Below are positions 51,768 through 60,938 of a stretch of DNA of 64,000 nt, piece by piece. The notes below the pieces were generated by a model, which saw only the letters and a program-made list of their open reading frames with translations, had not been told where the DNA came from and did not search any database. Source of the stretch: CBDANZ01 sp965197865 (GTDB lineage: Bacteria; Acidobacteriota; Vicinamibacteria; Vicinamibacterales; CAVVIG01). The position numbers and the translations under genes were made by a program. The stretch spans positions 124,001-188,000 of the forward strand of contig CBDANZ010000002.1 of NCBI GenBank assembly GCA_965197865.1. The letters are read 5' to 3'. Position 1 is the first letter of the stretch. The number at the start of each line of letters is the position of its first letter.

Positions 51768-52613
51768 CTATTTCCGAAACACCAGCCCGACCCAGCCGTC
51801 CTCGCTCGATTCCCAGACGATGTTCGCTCCCTTGAATGCGTTGACGACGTTGTCACGCTCATTTTCGAGCAGCCCACTGACGATTAGCACGCCATGCGAG
51901 CGGACGGCGGTGAGGAGCGAAGCCGCAGCGCGGCAGAGAAGTGTGCCAGTGAGATTTGCCGTCAAGATGTCGGCTTGGGGCGACGAGGGCTTGCCACGGA
52001 GGTCTGCTACGTCAAAGGCCACATCAGTGAGACTGTTGAGCTGCAGGTTCTCCCGCGCAGCCTGCACCGCGTCCGGGTCGTTGTCGATGCCGACCGCCCT
52101 GCGCGCGCCAAGCGACCGCGCGGCAATCGCAAGGACGCCGGATCCGGTGCCGACGTCGAGCACAACGGCGTCGCGAAGATCCAGTGTCTGCAGCCCCCGG
52201 AGACACAGGCGCGTCGTCGCGTGATGGCCGGTGCCGAAACCCATCGACGACTGAATGACGACCGTGAATGTTGACTCGTGCCTTGTGAATGACGACTTGC
52301 GACTGTCGCCTGTCTGTTGGTGGCCTACGCTTGTCCGCGACGGCGTAATCGTCAGGCGGCCGACGGTCACTGGTGTGAGGCTCTGCTGCGACCGGCGCGC
52401 CCAGTCCTCGTCGTCTACATCCAGAGCTCGCGTGACGGCGGCGGGTAACTCGCGGATAAGGGCTTCGCGCGCGCGATCGCGCTGGTCGATGTCCGGAAAG
52501 TAGATGGTAAGGGCCGCGTCGTGTTCTTCAGCGGCGATAGGGCAGTAGTCGTCTACCGCGGCGAGAGCCAGCGCTGCGTCTACGCCAGCGACTGTCAGCG
52601 CAGGATACAGCAA
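51768..52613 (-). CDS. prmA: Ribosomal protein L11 methyltransferase
   Basis: TTG 52613, 281 residues. Class I methyltransferase with SSMGFGTGHHATTRLCLRGL, VVLDVGTGSGVLAIAARSLG, and DILTANLTGTLLCRAA (N-x-x-x of the NPPF-like region). Trimethylates L11 in E. coli. Positioned after hrcA-grpE-dnaJ, a common arrangement. A short insert around residues 95-120 (SVGHQQTGDSRKSSF) is unusual. Intact. Confidence 0.88.
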   Translation of the reverse strand: MLYPALTVAGVDAALALAAVDDYCPIAAEEHDAALTIYFPDIDQRDRAREALIRELPAAVTRALDVDDEDWARRSQQSLTPVTVGRLTITPSRTSVGHQQTGDSRKSSFTRHESTFTVVIQSSMGFGTGHHATTRLCLRGLQTLDLRDAVVLDVGTGSGVLAIAARSLGARRAVGIDNDPDAVQAARENLQLNSLTDVAFDVADLRGKPSSPQADILTANLTGTLLCRAAASLLTAVRSHGVLIVSGLLENERDNVVNAFKGANIVWESSEDGWVGLVFRK

Positions 52614-52731
52614 ACCGCAATTGTATTCCTTGTGGCTCCTGCGAAATTGGAGCCCCTTGGGATCAAGCGGCCAAGAATCACGACTTCGACCCAGAGAGAC
52701 AACAAAGTCCCTGCGATGATCTTACCGATCG

Positions 52732-53865
52732 TTACCCAAACATGTCTTTGACGCGGTCGAACAGGTTCCGCTCGTCTTGGTCCTCGCCGTGCGGCCTCGG
52801 CTCGAACTTTTCCTTAGGCAGCACCTTCTCGAGCTGTTCGAGTAGATGATGTTGTTCTTTCGTGAGTTTCTTCGGTGTCAGCACCTGGACGGTGGCGAAA
52901 AGATCGCCGCGACCATGGCCGTTGACGTCGGGCATTCCCTTGCCGCGAACCCTCAGCGTGGTCCCGGTCTGCGACCCTTCTGGCACTCTCAGGCGCTCCG
53001 GGCCGTCGAGCGTCGGCACGACAATCTCTCCGCCGAGTGCGAGTGTCGTGAAGTTGATTGGGACCTCGCAAAATAAGTTGTGGCCGTCGCGCCGGAAGAA
53101 CTCGTGCTCCTGCACATGGACGACGACGTAGAGGTGGCCGGGAGGGCCGCCCGAGGTGCCGGCTTCGCCTTCGCCCTGCAGCCGGAGCTGCTGGCCCGAG
53201 GCAATGCCGGGGGGAATCTTCACCTTGATCCTCCGCTCGCTGGCGACGCGACCGGCGCCGCGGCAGTTCTGGCAGGGCTTCTCGATGGTCCCCCCGGCGC
53301 CTCGGCACCGCGGACAGGTCATGGCCACCGTGAAGAACCCCTGCTGCCGCCGGACTTGGCCTTGGCCGTGGCACATTGAGCAGGGGGTTGCCGCCGCGCC
53401 CGGTGCGGCACCTGAGCCCCGGCACGGTTCGCACGTATCCTGACGTGGAATCTGAACGGTGGGCTCGGCGCCCTTCGCCGATTCCCCGAACGAGATTTCG
53501 AGGTCGTACCGCAGGTCAGCGCCGCGCTGCCGGGCGCCGCGCCGACCCCCGCCGAAGCCGAACATGCTACCGAGGATGTCGGAGAAGTCGCCGAACTCGC
53601 TGAAGACCGATGGGTCGAAACCGGCGCCGCCGGCCGCCGAGCTGACGGCCCGGTGCCCGTAGCGATCGTAGAGGCTTCGCTTTTCCGCATCCGCTAGCAC
53701 GGCGTAGGCCTGCGCGCCTTCCTTGAACTTCTCCTCGGCAGCCTTGTCGCCTGGATTGCGGTCCGGGTGGTGCTTCATCGCGAGCTTGCGATACGCGGTC
53801 TTCAGCTCGCTTTCACCGGCCGTCCGCTGGACGCCGAGTACTTCGTAATAATCCCGCTTGCTCAC
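52732..53865 (-). CDS. dnaJ: Chaperone DnaJ
   Basis: GTG 53865, overlapping the grpE stop by 4 bp. 377 residues: J domain with HPD at 33-35, Gly/Phe region (FGFGGGRRGARQRG), four zinc-finger repeats CEPCRGSG, CSMCHGQG, CPRCRGAG, CQNCRGAG, and the two C-terminal substrate-binding domains. Stimulates DnaK ATPase. The G/F region is short. Intact. dnaK is not in this cluster. Confidence 0.96.
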   Translation of the reverse strand: MSKRDYYEVLGVQRTAGESELKTAYRKLAMKHHPDRNPGDKAAEEKFKEGAQAYAVLADAEKRSLYDRYGHRAVSSAAGGAGFDPSVFSEFGDFSDILGSMFGFGGGRRGARQRGADLRYDLEISFGESAKGAEPTVQIPRQDTCEPCRGSGAAPGAAATPCSMCHGQGQVRRQQGFFTVAMTCPRCRGAGGTIEKPCQNCRGAGRVASERRIKVKIPPGIASGQQLRLQGEGEAGTSGGPPGHLYVVVHVQEHEFFRRDGHNLFCEVPINFTTLALGGEIVVPTLDGPERLRVPEGSQTGTTLRVRGKGMPDVNGHGRGDLFATVQVLTPKKLTKEQHHLLEQLEKVLPKEKFEPRPHGEDQDERNLFDRVKDMFG

Positions 53866-54434
53866 GCCTTTGCCACCTTCACCATCGCGGGACGCAGGAG
53901 CCGATCACCCAGCATGTACCCGCGCCTCAACTCGCCGACGACTTCGCCTTCGCGATGCTCGGGGCTGACTTCGTGCGTCACGGCTTGATGCACGCTCGGA
54001 TCGAAGTCGGCGCCCAGTGCCTCGATGGGACGCAGGCCCTGCTTGCGCAGCAGATCGTGCAGCTTCGCGTGGATAAGCTCGATGCCTGCTCTGTACGCGT
54101 CGGCGCCGGCAAAGTCGCCGGCTTGTACCGTGAGTGCACGATCGAAATCGTCGACCACGGGTAGCAGATCTTGTAGTAGGTCGACCACGGTCTGCTCCGC
54201 CCGCTCGCGGCGCTCCCGCTCGATTCGCTTACGGTAGTTGTCGAACTCGGCGATCGTTCGCAGTAGACGATCGTAGATCTCGTCGCGTTGGCGTTTGAGC
54301 GCGGCCGTCTCGGACGACTCGTTCGTTTCGAGCGCCTCCGGCGCTCCTGATGAATCGGTCGCGGCCGGCGTCTCCGTCGGATCGTCGGTCGCGGCCGGCG
54401 TCTCCGTCGGATCGAAGGAATGGTTGTCAGTCAT
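53862..54434 (-). CDS. grpE: Nucleotide exchange factor GrpE
   Basis: ATG 54434, 190 residues. A low-complexity acidic N-terminus with a duplicated DDPTETPAATD unit, then the coiled coil ALKRQRDEIYDRLLRTIAEF DNYRKRIERERRER and the beta domain HEVSPEHREGEVVGELRRGY MLGDRLLRPAMVKVAKA. Releases ADP from DnaK. Follows hrcA by 13 bp. Intact. Confidence 0.95.
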   Translation of the reverse strand: MTDNHSFDPTETPAATDDPTETPAATDSSGAPEALETNESSETAALKRQRDEIYDRLLRTIAEFDNYRKRIERERRERAEQTVVDLLQDLLPVVDDFDRALTVQAGDFAGADAYRAGIELIHAKLHDLLRKQGLRPIEALGADFDPSVHQAVTHEVSPEHREGEVVGELRRGYMLGDRLLRPAMVKVAKA

Positions 54435-54447
54435 AGGTGTCGCGAAG

Positions 54448-55488
54448 CTAATTGGATTCGCGCAGCACGCGTGAGACGGCCTGTGCCGCGCCGTCGACGA
54501 CCGCGATCGCGCGTGAATACCGCATCCGTGTGGGGCCAATCACGCCAATGGTCCCGATGCTGGCGCCGTCGTAATAGGTCGAGGCGACGAGGCTAAACGG
54601 GCGCAGGCTCGGATCGGGGTGTTCGGTGCCGATGACGACCGTGAGACCGGGACCGTCTATGTATTCGTTCAATAGCCGGATGAGTCGCTGCTTCTCGTCG
54701 ATCATCACGAGCAGCGTCTGGAGCGTCGCGAGGGTCAGTCCCTGGTCCTCGCCGAGCAGCGACGCCGCGCCGTCGACGTAGAGCATGCGCTCGTTGGCCA
54801 GATCGGTGAACGTGGACGAGGCCAGACGGATGGCGCGGGCCATCAGCGCATCGTAGAGGAGGCGCTCTTCGTTCATGCGCTCGAGGACCACCTGGCGCGC
54901 GCGATAGAGCGGCAGCCCCGACAGCTCGGAATTCAGGTAGTTGGCCGCCTGGCGGAGGTCGTCTGCTTCGAGCGCCTCGCCCACATCGATCGCTTTCTGA
55001 ATGACGTGGCCGCCGCTTGCGACGATCACGACCAGCACGCGCGCCGCGCTCAAAGGCACGAACTCGACACGATCGAACACCGCCGCTTCGTGTGCCGGAC
55101 GAAGCGCGAGGCCGACGTGACGCGACACTTGCGAGACTACGTGCGAGGCCTGCGACAGCACCGAGTCGACTAGGTCGACAGTGCTGGCGCGACGCAGCCG
55201 CGCTTCGACGACGCTCCCCGTCCGGATCGAGCGTCTTGATTCGAGCAGGAGGTCAACGTAGAAGCGGTAGCCGCGATCGGTCGGAATGCGGCCGGCCGAC
55301 GTATGGGGCTGCTGTACGAATCCCTCGTCTTCGAGCCGGGCCAGAATCGCTCTCACCGTCGCCGACGACACGCCGAGACCGGCGACGCCGACGAGCAGCG
55401 AGGAGGGCACAGGCTCGCCCGACGCGATGTACTCGCGCACGAGGGCCGCCAGGACGCGGCCCGACCGTTCGCGTGGTTCGATTAGCAC
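54448..55488 (-). CDS. hrcA: Heat-inducible transcription repressor HrcA
   Basis: GTG 55488 lies inside the CIRCE palindrome; 346 residues. N-terminal winged helix (VREYIASGEPVPSSLLVGVA; SSATVRAILARLEDEGFVQQ PHTSAGRIPTDRGYRFYVD), GAF-like dimerisation domain, and the family block STYYDGASIGTIGVIGPTRM RYSRAIAVV. Represses the heat-shock operon by binding CIRCE, with GroE as modulator. First gene of hrcA-grpE-dnaJ-prmA. Intact. Confidence 0.95.
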   Translation of the reverse strand: MLIEPRERSGRVLAALVREYIASGEPVPSSLLVGVAGLGVSSATVRAILARLEDEGFVQQPHTSAGRIPTDRGYRFYVDLLLESRRSIRTGSVVEARLRRASTVDLVDSVLSQASHVVSQVSRHVGLALRPAHEAAVFDRVEFVPLSAARVLVVIVASGGHVIQKAIDVGEALEADDLRQAANYLNSELSGLPLYRARQVVLERMNEERLLYDALMARAIRLASSTFTDLANERMLYVDGAASLLGEDQGLTLATLQTLLVMIDEKQRLIRLLNEYIDGPGLTVVIGTEHPDPSLRPFSLVASTYYDGASIGTIGVIGPTRMRYSRAIAVVDGAAQAVSRVLRESN

Positions 55489-55508
55489 TCTAGACCACTG
55501 ACTGCTAA
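55482..55508 (-). promoter_or_regulatory. CIRCE operator (one mismatch)
   Basis: TTAGCACTC, nine bases, GACTGCTAA; the consensus second arm is GAGTGCTAA. It overlaps the hrcA start codon, so HrcA bound here would block its own operon, including initiation. Established HrcA target; its position is seen directly. Confidence 0.85.
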
Positions 55509-55663
55509 CCCATTATACAATATGACGTTGCACTCGCTTTCAGCTTGAGGCTGAAGCCAGCCGTGGCGAAATGATGATCGAAGGCGAATGCCACCCGGAT
55601 CCGCCGCTGGGCCATCAAGACGAAACTCACCGCGTCGACGGCTGAAAGCTTGTGGAGAACTGT
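55505..55663 (-). pseudogene. PIN-domain (VapC-like) toxin, C-terminal remnant
   Basis: Reads LHKLSAVDAVSFVLMAQRRI RVAFAFDHHFATAGFSLK, the last conserved part of PIN ribonucleases (acidic Asp in SAVD and FAFD-x-HF). The N-terminal half with the first catalytic Asp is missing, and the tail runs into the CIRCE region. Confidence 0.5.
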
Positions 55664-56499
55664 CACGTTGCGAGCGTCGGCGGCGTCCACTTCATTGAGA
55701 TCTCGGCGGCATCGCGGCTCTTCATCTTGCCGTGTTTCACCGCGATCAACTCGGCGAGGATGCTCACTGCGATCTCCTGCGGCGTGACGGCGCCTATGTC
55801 GAGGCCGATCGGCGCGTGGACCTGCCTTAGCATGTTGGGCGGCATGCCATCCGCCTGCAATGCCTCGTAGATGCGCGCCATCTTGGCGCGGCTGCCGATC
55901 AACCCGAGATACCGCAGGCGGCGCGGCGCGAGCGCCCGGACCGCCTCGAGATCGTTCGTATGCCCGCGCGTCACGACAACGACAGACGCGTGCGGCGGAA
56001 TAGCGGTCCGCTCGAGCCAGGCGGAAATGTTTTCGGCAACGACCTCCGTCGCACCAGGAAACCGCTCCCGGTTCGCAAATTTCTCGCGGTCGTCCACTAC
56101 GTGCACGTGGAAGCCGACTTCCTGCGCGAGGCGTGCAAGGTGAAACCCGACATGGCCGGCGCCGACTATGTAGAGCTCGGGCGAGGGCTCGATTGGCTCG
56201 ATGTACACGTCCATCTGGCCGCCGCAGATAAGCCCCGACTCCTCGGCTAAATCGTCCGACAACTCGTAGTGGACGAGCTGAGGGCGCCGATTGGCGATCG
56301 CCTCGCGTGCTTTCCAGAAGGCGTCGTTCTCGTAGCACCCGCCGCCAATCGTACCGACGATGCGGCCGTCCGCGAACACCAGCATCTTGGCCCCGATCCG
56401 CTGCGGCGTCGATCCGATCGTGGAGACGATCGTGACAAGAGCCACTGGCTCACCACGCTCGAGCGCGTCCGCCACTGCCGTGAATACCTCCCGATTCAT
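55663..56499 (-). CDS. XdhC/CoxI-family molybdoenzyme maturation protein
   Basis: ATG 56499, 278 residues. XdhC_CoxI N-terminal domain (GEPVALVTIVSTIGSTPQRI GAKMLVFADGRIVGTIGGGC, ESGLICGGQMDVYIEP) and a C-terminal Rossmann domain (LYIVGAGHVGFHLARLAQEV, GHTNDLEAVRALAPRRLRYL GLIGSRAKM). XdhC binds the molybdenum cofactor and inserts sulfurated Moco into xanthine-dehydrogenase-type enzymes. No molybdoenzyme gene lies next to it. Intact. Confidence 0.85.
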   Translation of the reverse strand: MNREVFTAVADALERGEPVALVTIVSTIGSTPQRIGAKMLVFADGRIVGTIGGGCYENDAFWKAREAIANRRPQLVHYELSDDLAEESGLICGGQMDVYIEPIEPSPELYIVGAGHVGFHLARLAQEVGFHVHVVDDREKFANRERFPGATEVVAENISAWLERTAIPPHASVVVVTRGHTNDLEAVRALAPRRLRYLGLIGSRAKMARIYEALQADGMPPNMLRQVHAPIGLDIGAVTPQEIAVSILAELIAVKHGKMKSRDAAEISMKWTPPTLAT

Positions 56500-56639
56500 G
56501 CTTCTGGTGATTATAGAACCACGAAGGCACGAAGCTCACGAAGACCGCAAATGCGATTCGTGCGAGAAGACGTTTCGTGTTCTTCGTCTTTCTCGCGGTT
56601 TAGAACCTGTGCAACGCACAGGCTTGGAGCGGTTCCGTT

Positions 56640-56880
56640 CCGGCTAGGAACGCTTCGCGGATTACTTGCGGGCAGTTGCCGGTCGGTCATCGCCTGGCCT
56701 CACCGAAGCTCGAGCGGCCGGGCGAATACGCGCAGCAGCAGGCACTGGCGCGCGCCTTCAAGCCGAGCGTCGATCAGCCGCGCAAACAAGATGTAGTAGT
56801 AGCCTCCCGCAAAGTCCAGAATGACAAGGGGAATCGCTGCCGTGAGCGCGGTAAAACGCACCCATCTCGGTGACGTCGGC
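56640..56880 (-). pseudogene. Penicillin-binding protein 1 N-terminal remnant with in-frame TGA
   Basis: Minus strand: PRWVRFTALTAAIPLVILDF AGGYYYILFARLIDARLEGA RQ, then VFARPLELR-stop-GQAMTDRQLP. The membrane anchor and the R-V-x-A-R-P-x-E-L-x-x-G-Q start of class A PBPs are recognisable. The TGA at about 56697 falls in that box. The rest of 56500-57164 has only non-coding sequence, including a CACGAAGGCACGAAG-type intergenic run near 56518. Confidence 0.45.
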
Positions 56881-57164
56881 GGCCGGACTGCAGGCCGGAA
56901 CCGCAGGACCGCAGCATGGCAGGATTGCAGAAAGGATCGAACGTGGCCTCCCGCGCGCCTGGCCTGCTCCTCTGCTTTCTGGAATCTGGTCATCCTGTAA
57001 GTCCTGCAATCGCCGCGATCTGCTCAGCAGGCCCGCTCTAGCCGCGCAGGTCCTTAGACCTTCATGTGAGAGGGACTAGGGTCCCGCGCTGCGCCGGGAG
57101 CGACGTCCGGCGAGCCGGGCGGGTCCAAAGCCCCGCGCTACATCAGAGGCTATGAAAACCGCTT

Positions 57165-58844
57165 CTAGACAGCCAAGATCCAATGCTGCCGAAAATCGAG
57201 CGGCAGCGCCTCGCTCAACCGTTCGACGAGCGCCGGGCCGTACTGGTTGAGGAACGAGATGAACCCGATGGCGCGCTCCTGCGGCTGGCCATCGGGGAAA
57301 ACCAGCCCGCGCGTGCGCAGGTACTGACGGCGCAGCGTCTCGTCACGCCGCTTGGCCGCCTGAATCGCCTTACGGCGCAGCGCCTCCAGATCATGCCGCA
57401 TCCGGCCGAGCGTTGATTTCGCCGCTCCCTCGAGTGTTGGATCGAGCGCGGACATGGCCTCAAGAACTCGCGTCATTTGCGCGTCGATGGCTACCGCGGC
57501 TCCCGCCAGCGATTGCTCGATTGCAGCCGGCATCTGCGATTCAAGCAACGCGTTCAGGGCCCCTTCATCCTGCGGCTGAAGGGTCTCGAGCCGCACGCCG
57601 GATTTGTTCAGAAAGCGCACCGCCGCCGAATCGAGCAGTGTCGCGGAGGCGCGAGGGTACATGAGCGGCATGGGCACGCCGAAGTGGTCGTACACGAGCC
57701 GAAGCTGACCGAGGTACGCCAGTTCGCTTGGTCCCGCCACATAACAGATTGTGGGGAACATCGCGTCCTGCACGACCGGCCGCAGCAGCACGTTCGGGCT
57801 GAAACCTGCGGGCCGGTCGCTGGCTTCCTGGAGGAGCGCCGAGCGAGCGTAGCGGCGATCGCCCACCACGAACTCGCCGTCTTGCTGGCGAATTGACCGG
57901 CGGCCGCCGTCCAGGTGAAAGAGCGCGAGGCTGTCGTCGTGGCTGTGGTGGACCTGCGCGTGGTAACCGTGCGCGACCAGATCCGCCCCGGCAATTGCGG
58001 CGAGCCGCAAGGTTTCGCCGGGCATCGACAGCTCTCTGGCAAACACCGACCTGGCCAACGGCTTGGACGCCATATCCGAGGCGTCGTGGACAACGAGCCC
58101 GCGATCCCCCAGCAGACGCTCGAGCCACCTTCCAAAGGCGTCGGCCATGCCAACGCCTGGGGTGTAGACCTCTCGCAGGTTCGCCATGAGCTGAGAGTGG
58201 AATTCGGTTGGCGGGAGGACGCTCTCGAGCTCCTGCAGCGTGCCGAGAATCGACTTGTCCAGATGCAGGGCCGCCACCGGCGTCGGATCTGTCCCGGTGC
58301 GCGGCGGCAGCTCGACGGTGCGCGGCGTCAACGCCTGGTCGAATACCTTACAGGCGCGGACCTCGTCCCAGTCGTGATCCTCGGAATCGATCCAGAAGAC
58401 GGCGACGACCGGCACGTGATGGCTGCGCGAGACTTCGTCGGCAAGCTTCAACACGGTGACGGCCTTGAACAGCGTGAACAGCGGCCCGCCGAAAAGCCCC
58501 GCCTGATGCCCAGTGACGATGGCCACGGTGCAGGAATCGGCGAGGTTTTCGGCCGCTTCGCGCGCGCGGGCTGGTGCGCCGCGTCGCTGCTGCTGCGCCG
58601 CAACGACCGCCGCCAGCTCCGGACGCCGGCGATCGTGCGCTTGCGCACGGGCGATGGCCTGCGTCCAGGCCGCCTGGTCGGCCGGGTCGCCGGAGAAGAA
58701 GGGCGCAACGGCTGGAAAATCGTAGGCGTAGTCGGCAGCCAGTCGCCGAATCCAGGGGAAGCGGCGGACGTCCACCGCCATCTGCATCGATAGATCGCCG
58801 GTCGTGCCTGCACGAAGAGACGGGTCCGTGGAGTTGGCCGGCAC
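57165..58844 (-). CDS. bshC: Bacillithiol biosynthesis cysteine-adding enzyme BshC
   Basis: GTG 58844 (559 residues); MQMAVDV at 58787 is an equally likely start. Adds cysteine to glucosaminyl-malate to finish bacillithiol, a low-molecular-weight thiol. Blocks: AIVTGHQAGLFGGPLFTLFK, AVFWIDSEDHDWDEV (cytidylyltransferase-like active site), PNVLLRPVVQDAMFPTICYV AGPSELAYLGQL, and a C-terminal coiled coil. Links thiol metabolism to the cysteine supply genes elsewhere in the window. Intact. Confidence 0.88.
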   Translation of the reverse strand: MPANSTDPSLRAGTTGDLSMQMAVDVRRFPWIRRLAADYAYDFPAVAPFFSGDPADQAAWTQAIARAQAHDRRRPELAAVVAAQQQRRGAPARAREAAENLADSCTVAIVTGHQAGLFGGPLFTLFKAVTVLKLADEVSRSHHVPVVAVFWIDSEDHDWDEVRACKVFDQALTPRTVELPPRTGTDPTPVAALHLDKSILGTLQELESVLPPTEFHSQLMANLREVYTPGVGMADAFGRWLERLLGDRGLVVHDASDMASKPLARSVFARELSMPGETLRLAAIAGADLVAHGYHAQVHHSHDDSLALFHLDGGRRSIRQQDGEFVVGDRRYARSALLQEASDRPAGFSPNVLLRPVVQDAMFPTICYVAGPSELAYLGQLRLVYDHFGVPMPLMYPRASATLLDSAAVRFLNKSGVRLETLQPQDEGALNALLESQMPAAIEQSLAGAAVAIDAQMTRVLEAMSALDPTLEGAAKSTLGRMRHDLEALRRKAIQAAKRRDETLRRQYLRTRGLVFPDGQPQERAIGFISFLNQYGPALVERLSEALPLDFRQHWILAV

Positions 58845-58898
58845 CTAAGAAACTACTGTCTCAAAGAACAGCCGGACACGCAAGCATCCCGCGCAAGG

Positions 58899-60938
58899 AT
58901 GCGCACGAAGGAAGCACGCGGCACGCAGTACCCGGCACGCTATCGCATTGAACACGTGACGCTTCAGTGTTACGATTCGATCGTCCCTTCGATCGTCCCT
59001 CCCTCGAGGAGTACCTCGCTGCACACGGAAGCTGCTGGCACAGCGCCTCCTGACGCGTTCGGTCCATTCCGCGTCCTTCATCAGATTGGAGCGGGAGCGC
59101 TTGGCCCTGTTTTTCGTGCCTACGATCCCGATCAGGACAGGCTCGTGGCCGTGAAACTTTTCCGGCTCGACGTTCCCCCCGACCGCGTCCATCGGTTCGT
59201 GACCGAGCTTCAGCAGCTCATCGACGCCCACCTGACGCACCAGGCGATTGCGACGCCGATTATGGCCGGGATTGTCAGAGCATCGGCCTACCTCGCCCAG
59301 GATTTTGTCGCCGCCGATTCTCTCGACATCGTCATGCGCGAGCACGGCTCGGCGCCGGCGGCCGACGCCGTCCGCGTCGCGACGCAAGTGGCGGGGGCGC
59401 TCGATTTCGCGGCGACAGTCAACGTGGTACACGGCGCGCTGCACCCTCGCGACGTGCTGATTGCCTCAGACGATACGCGACTGATCGGACTCGGCATCAC
59501 GCGAGCGCTCGAGCACATTGGTTTTCCCGCGCCAGTGAGACGCCCCTATACAGCCCCCGAACGCGCCGCGGGCGCGGCGTGGGATCGTCGGGCGGACGTC
59601 TTCGGTCTGGCCGCGCTCATCTACGAACTGCTCTGGGCGCGGCGGGTAGCCGCCACGGGTCGGGAGGCCGTTGCCGGGCTGAGCCGCCTTCCCGGTGTCG
59701 ATTCCGATGCGTTAAGCGATGTGTTCGCGCGCGGGCTGGCCGAAGATCCGGCAGACCGGTTTGAGACGGGCCTCCAGTTTGCCGAAGCGCTCAAGGAAGC
59801 CATCAGAAGTCCGCTCAAAGGTGGACGCTACCGGGGTTCTGGAATGGCCTCTAGCGAGTCGCTCTTACCGCTCGGTGAGCCGGACCCGGAGGGCACGGTC
59901 GACGAGGGGACGGTTTCGATTCGTCGGCTCAAGCCAGACGATGACGATACCGTGCCGACTGGCCCGTCGGGGCTGGGTGACGATGACGACGCTGTGCCGT
60001 CGGAGCTGGCCGTTTTAGGGGCCGAGAGCGCTGGTGCCACACCTGAGCCAGGCCCAGTCCCATTCGCCCGGCCGATGACGGGACCGATGCTCTCAGTGGA
60101 TTCTGTGTCGTACCCTACACCTCCTCGTGCGCTGGCAGCGCTGGTTCGGCCCGCCGTGCTCGAGTCGAACCAGAGGCCGCTCAAGGCGTCGCAGTCTGCG
60201 ATATGGCCACTCACGCTGGCACTGGTCATAGGCATGGCTCTCGGTTTTGGCGGCGGGTACTGGCTTGGCGGTGTCGAACGTGCGAATGCTCCAGTGTCAA
60301 CTCTTGGGAACACGAGTTCGCAGCTACCCGCAGCGGGCGGGCCTCGGGCGCAGGAGTCCAACGAGGTCACCGCCAGCGCAGTGGCGACTGACACGACCTC
60401 GGGACCTGGCGCGCGTGACACTGAAGTTCTGCTCAAGCCGGATGCCACAAGAGAGGCAAGTGGCGCGGTGGCCCCCAGTGGCCGGCTGACCGTCCGTTCG
60501 ATGCCTGCGGGCGCGCGCGTGCTCGTCGATGGACGCGACGTCGGCACGACGCCCGTGACCGTCGGCAAGCTGACGCGTGGCACGCACGCGGTCCGGGTCC
60601 TCCACGACGGCTATGTTGCCCAGGAGCGCCGCGCGAGCATCACGGCGGGGCGGCCGTCGCCCTCGCTCACGGTTCGGCTGACCCGTGCCGACGCCGCGGC
60701 GAGGACGAAGGCGCCAGCCAGCCGTCTCACTGCCTCGCTCGCCGTCGAATCGAGACCGAGCGGCGCCAGGGTGCTCCTCGACGGAAAGCTTGTCGGGACG
60801 ACGCCGATGTTGATCGACGCGGTGCCGGCGGGTGTACATGCGGTCCGTCTGGATCTGAACGGCTACCGCCGCTGGACGTCGTCGGTTGGTATCGCGGCCG
60901 GTGAAAAGCACAGAGTGGCCGGTTCGCTGGAAAGATGA
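58899..60938 (+). CDS. Membrane-anchored pseudokinase with two PEGA domains
   Basis: 679 residues if started at ATG 58899. The kinase fold covers about 54-310: glycine loop IGAGALGPVFRAYD and the ATP-site Lys in VAVKLF (Lys 86) are kept, but the catalytic HRD is HGA at 178-180 (VVHGALHPRDVLIA) and DFG is GLG at 197-199, so phosphotransfer is unlikely. An acidic linker with repeated DDDD follows, a membrane segment at about 435-458 (LTLALVIGMALGFGGGYWLGG is split here as LTLALVIGMA LGFGGGYW), then PEGA domains at about 527-590 and 612-678. ATGA overlap with carA. Probably a signalling or scaffold protein. Confidence 0.82.
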   Translation: MRTKEARGTQYPARYRIEHVTLQCYDSIVPSIVPPSRSTSLHTEAAGTAPPDAFGPFRVLHQIGAGALGPVFRAYDPDQDRLVAVKLFRLDVPPDRVHRFVTELQQLIDAHLTHQAIATPIMAGIVRASAYLAQDFVAADSLDIVMREHGSAPAADAVRVATQVAGALDFAATVNVVHGALHPRDVLIASDDTRLIGLGITRALEHIGFPAPVRRPYTAPERAAGAAWDRRADVFGLAALIYELLWARRVAATGREAVAGLSRLPGVDSDALSDVFARGLAEDPADRFETGLQFAEALKEAIRSPLKGGRYRGSGMASSESLLPLGEPDPEGTVDEGTVSIRRLKPDDDDTVPTGPSGLGDDDDAVPSELAVLGAESAGATPEPGPVPFARPMTGPMLSVDSVSYPTPPRALAALVRPAVLESNQRPLKASQSAIWPLTLALVIGMALGFGGGYWLGGVERANAPVSTLGNTSSQLPAAGGPRAQESNEVTASAVATDTTSGPGARDTEVLLKPDATREASGAVAPSGRLTVRSMPAGARVLVDGRDVGTTPVTVGKLTRGTHAVRVLHDGYVAQERRASITAGRPSPSLTVRLTRADAAARTKAPASRLTASLAVESRPSGARVLLDGKLVGTTPMLIDAVPAGVHAVRLDLNGYRRWTSSVGIAAGEKHRVAGSLER

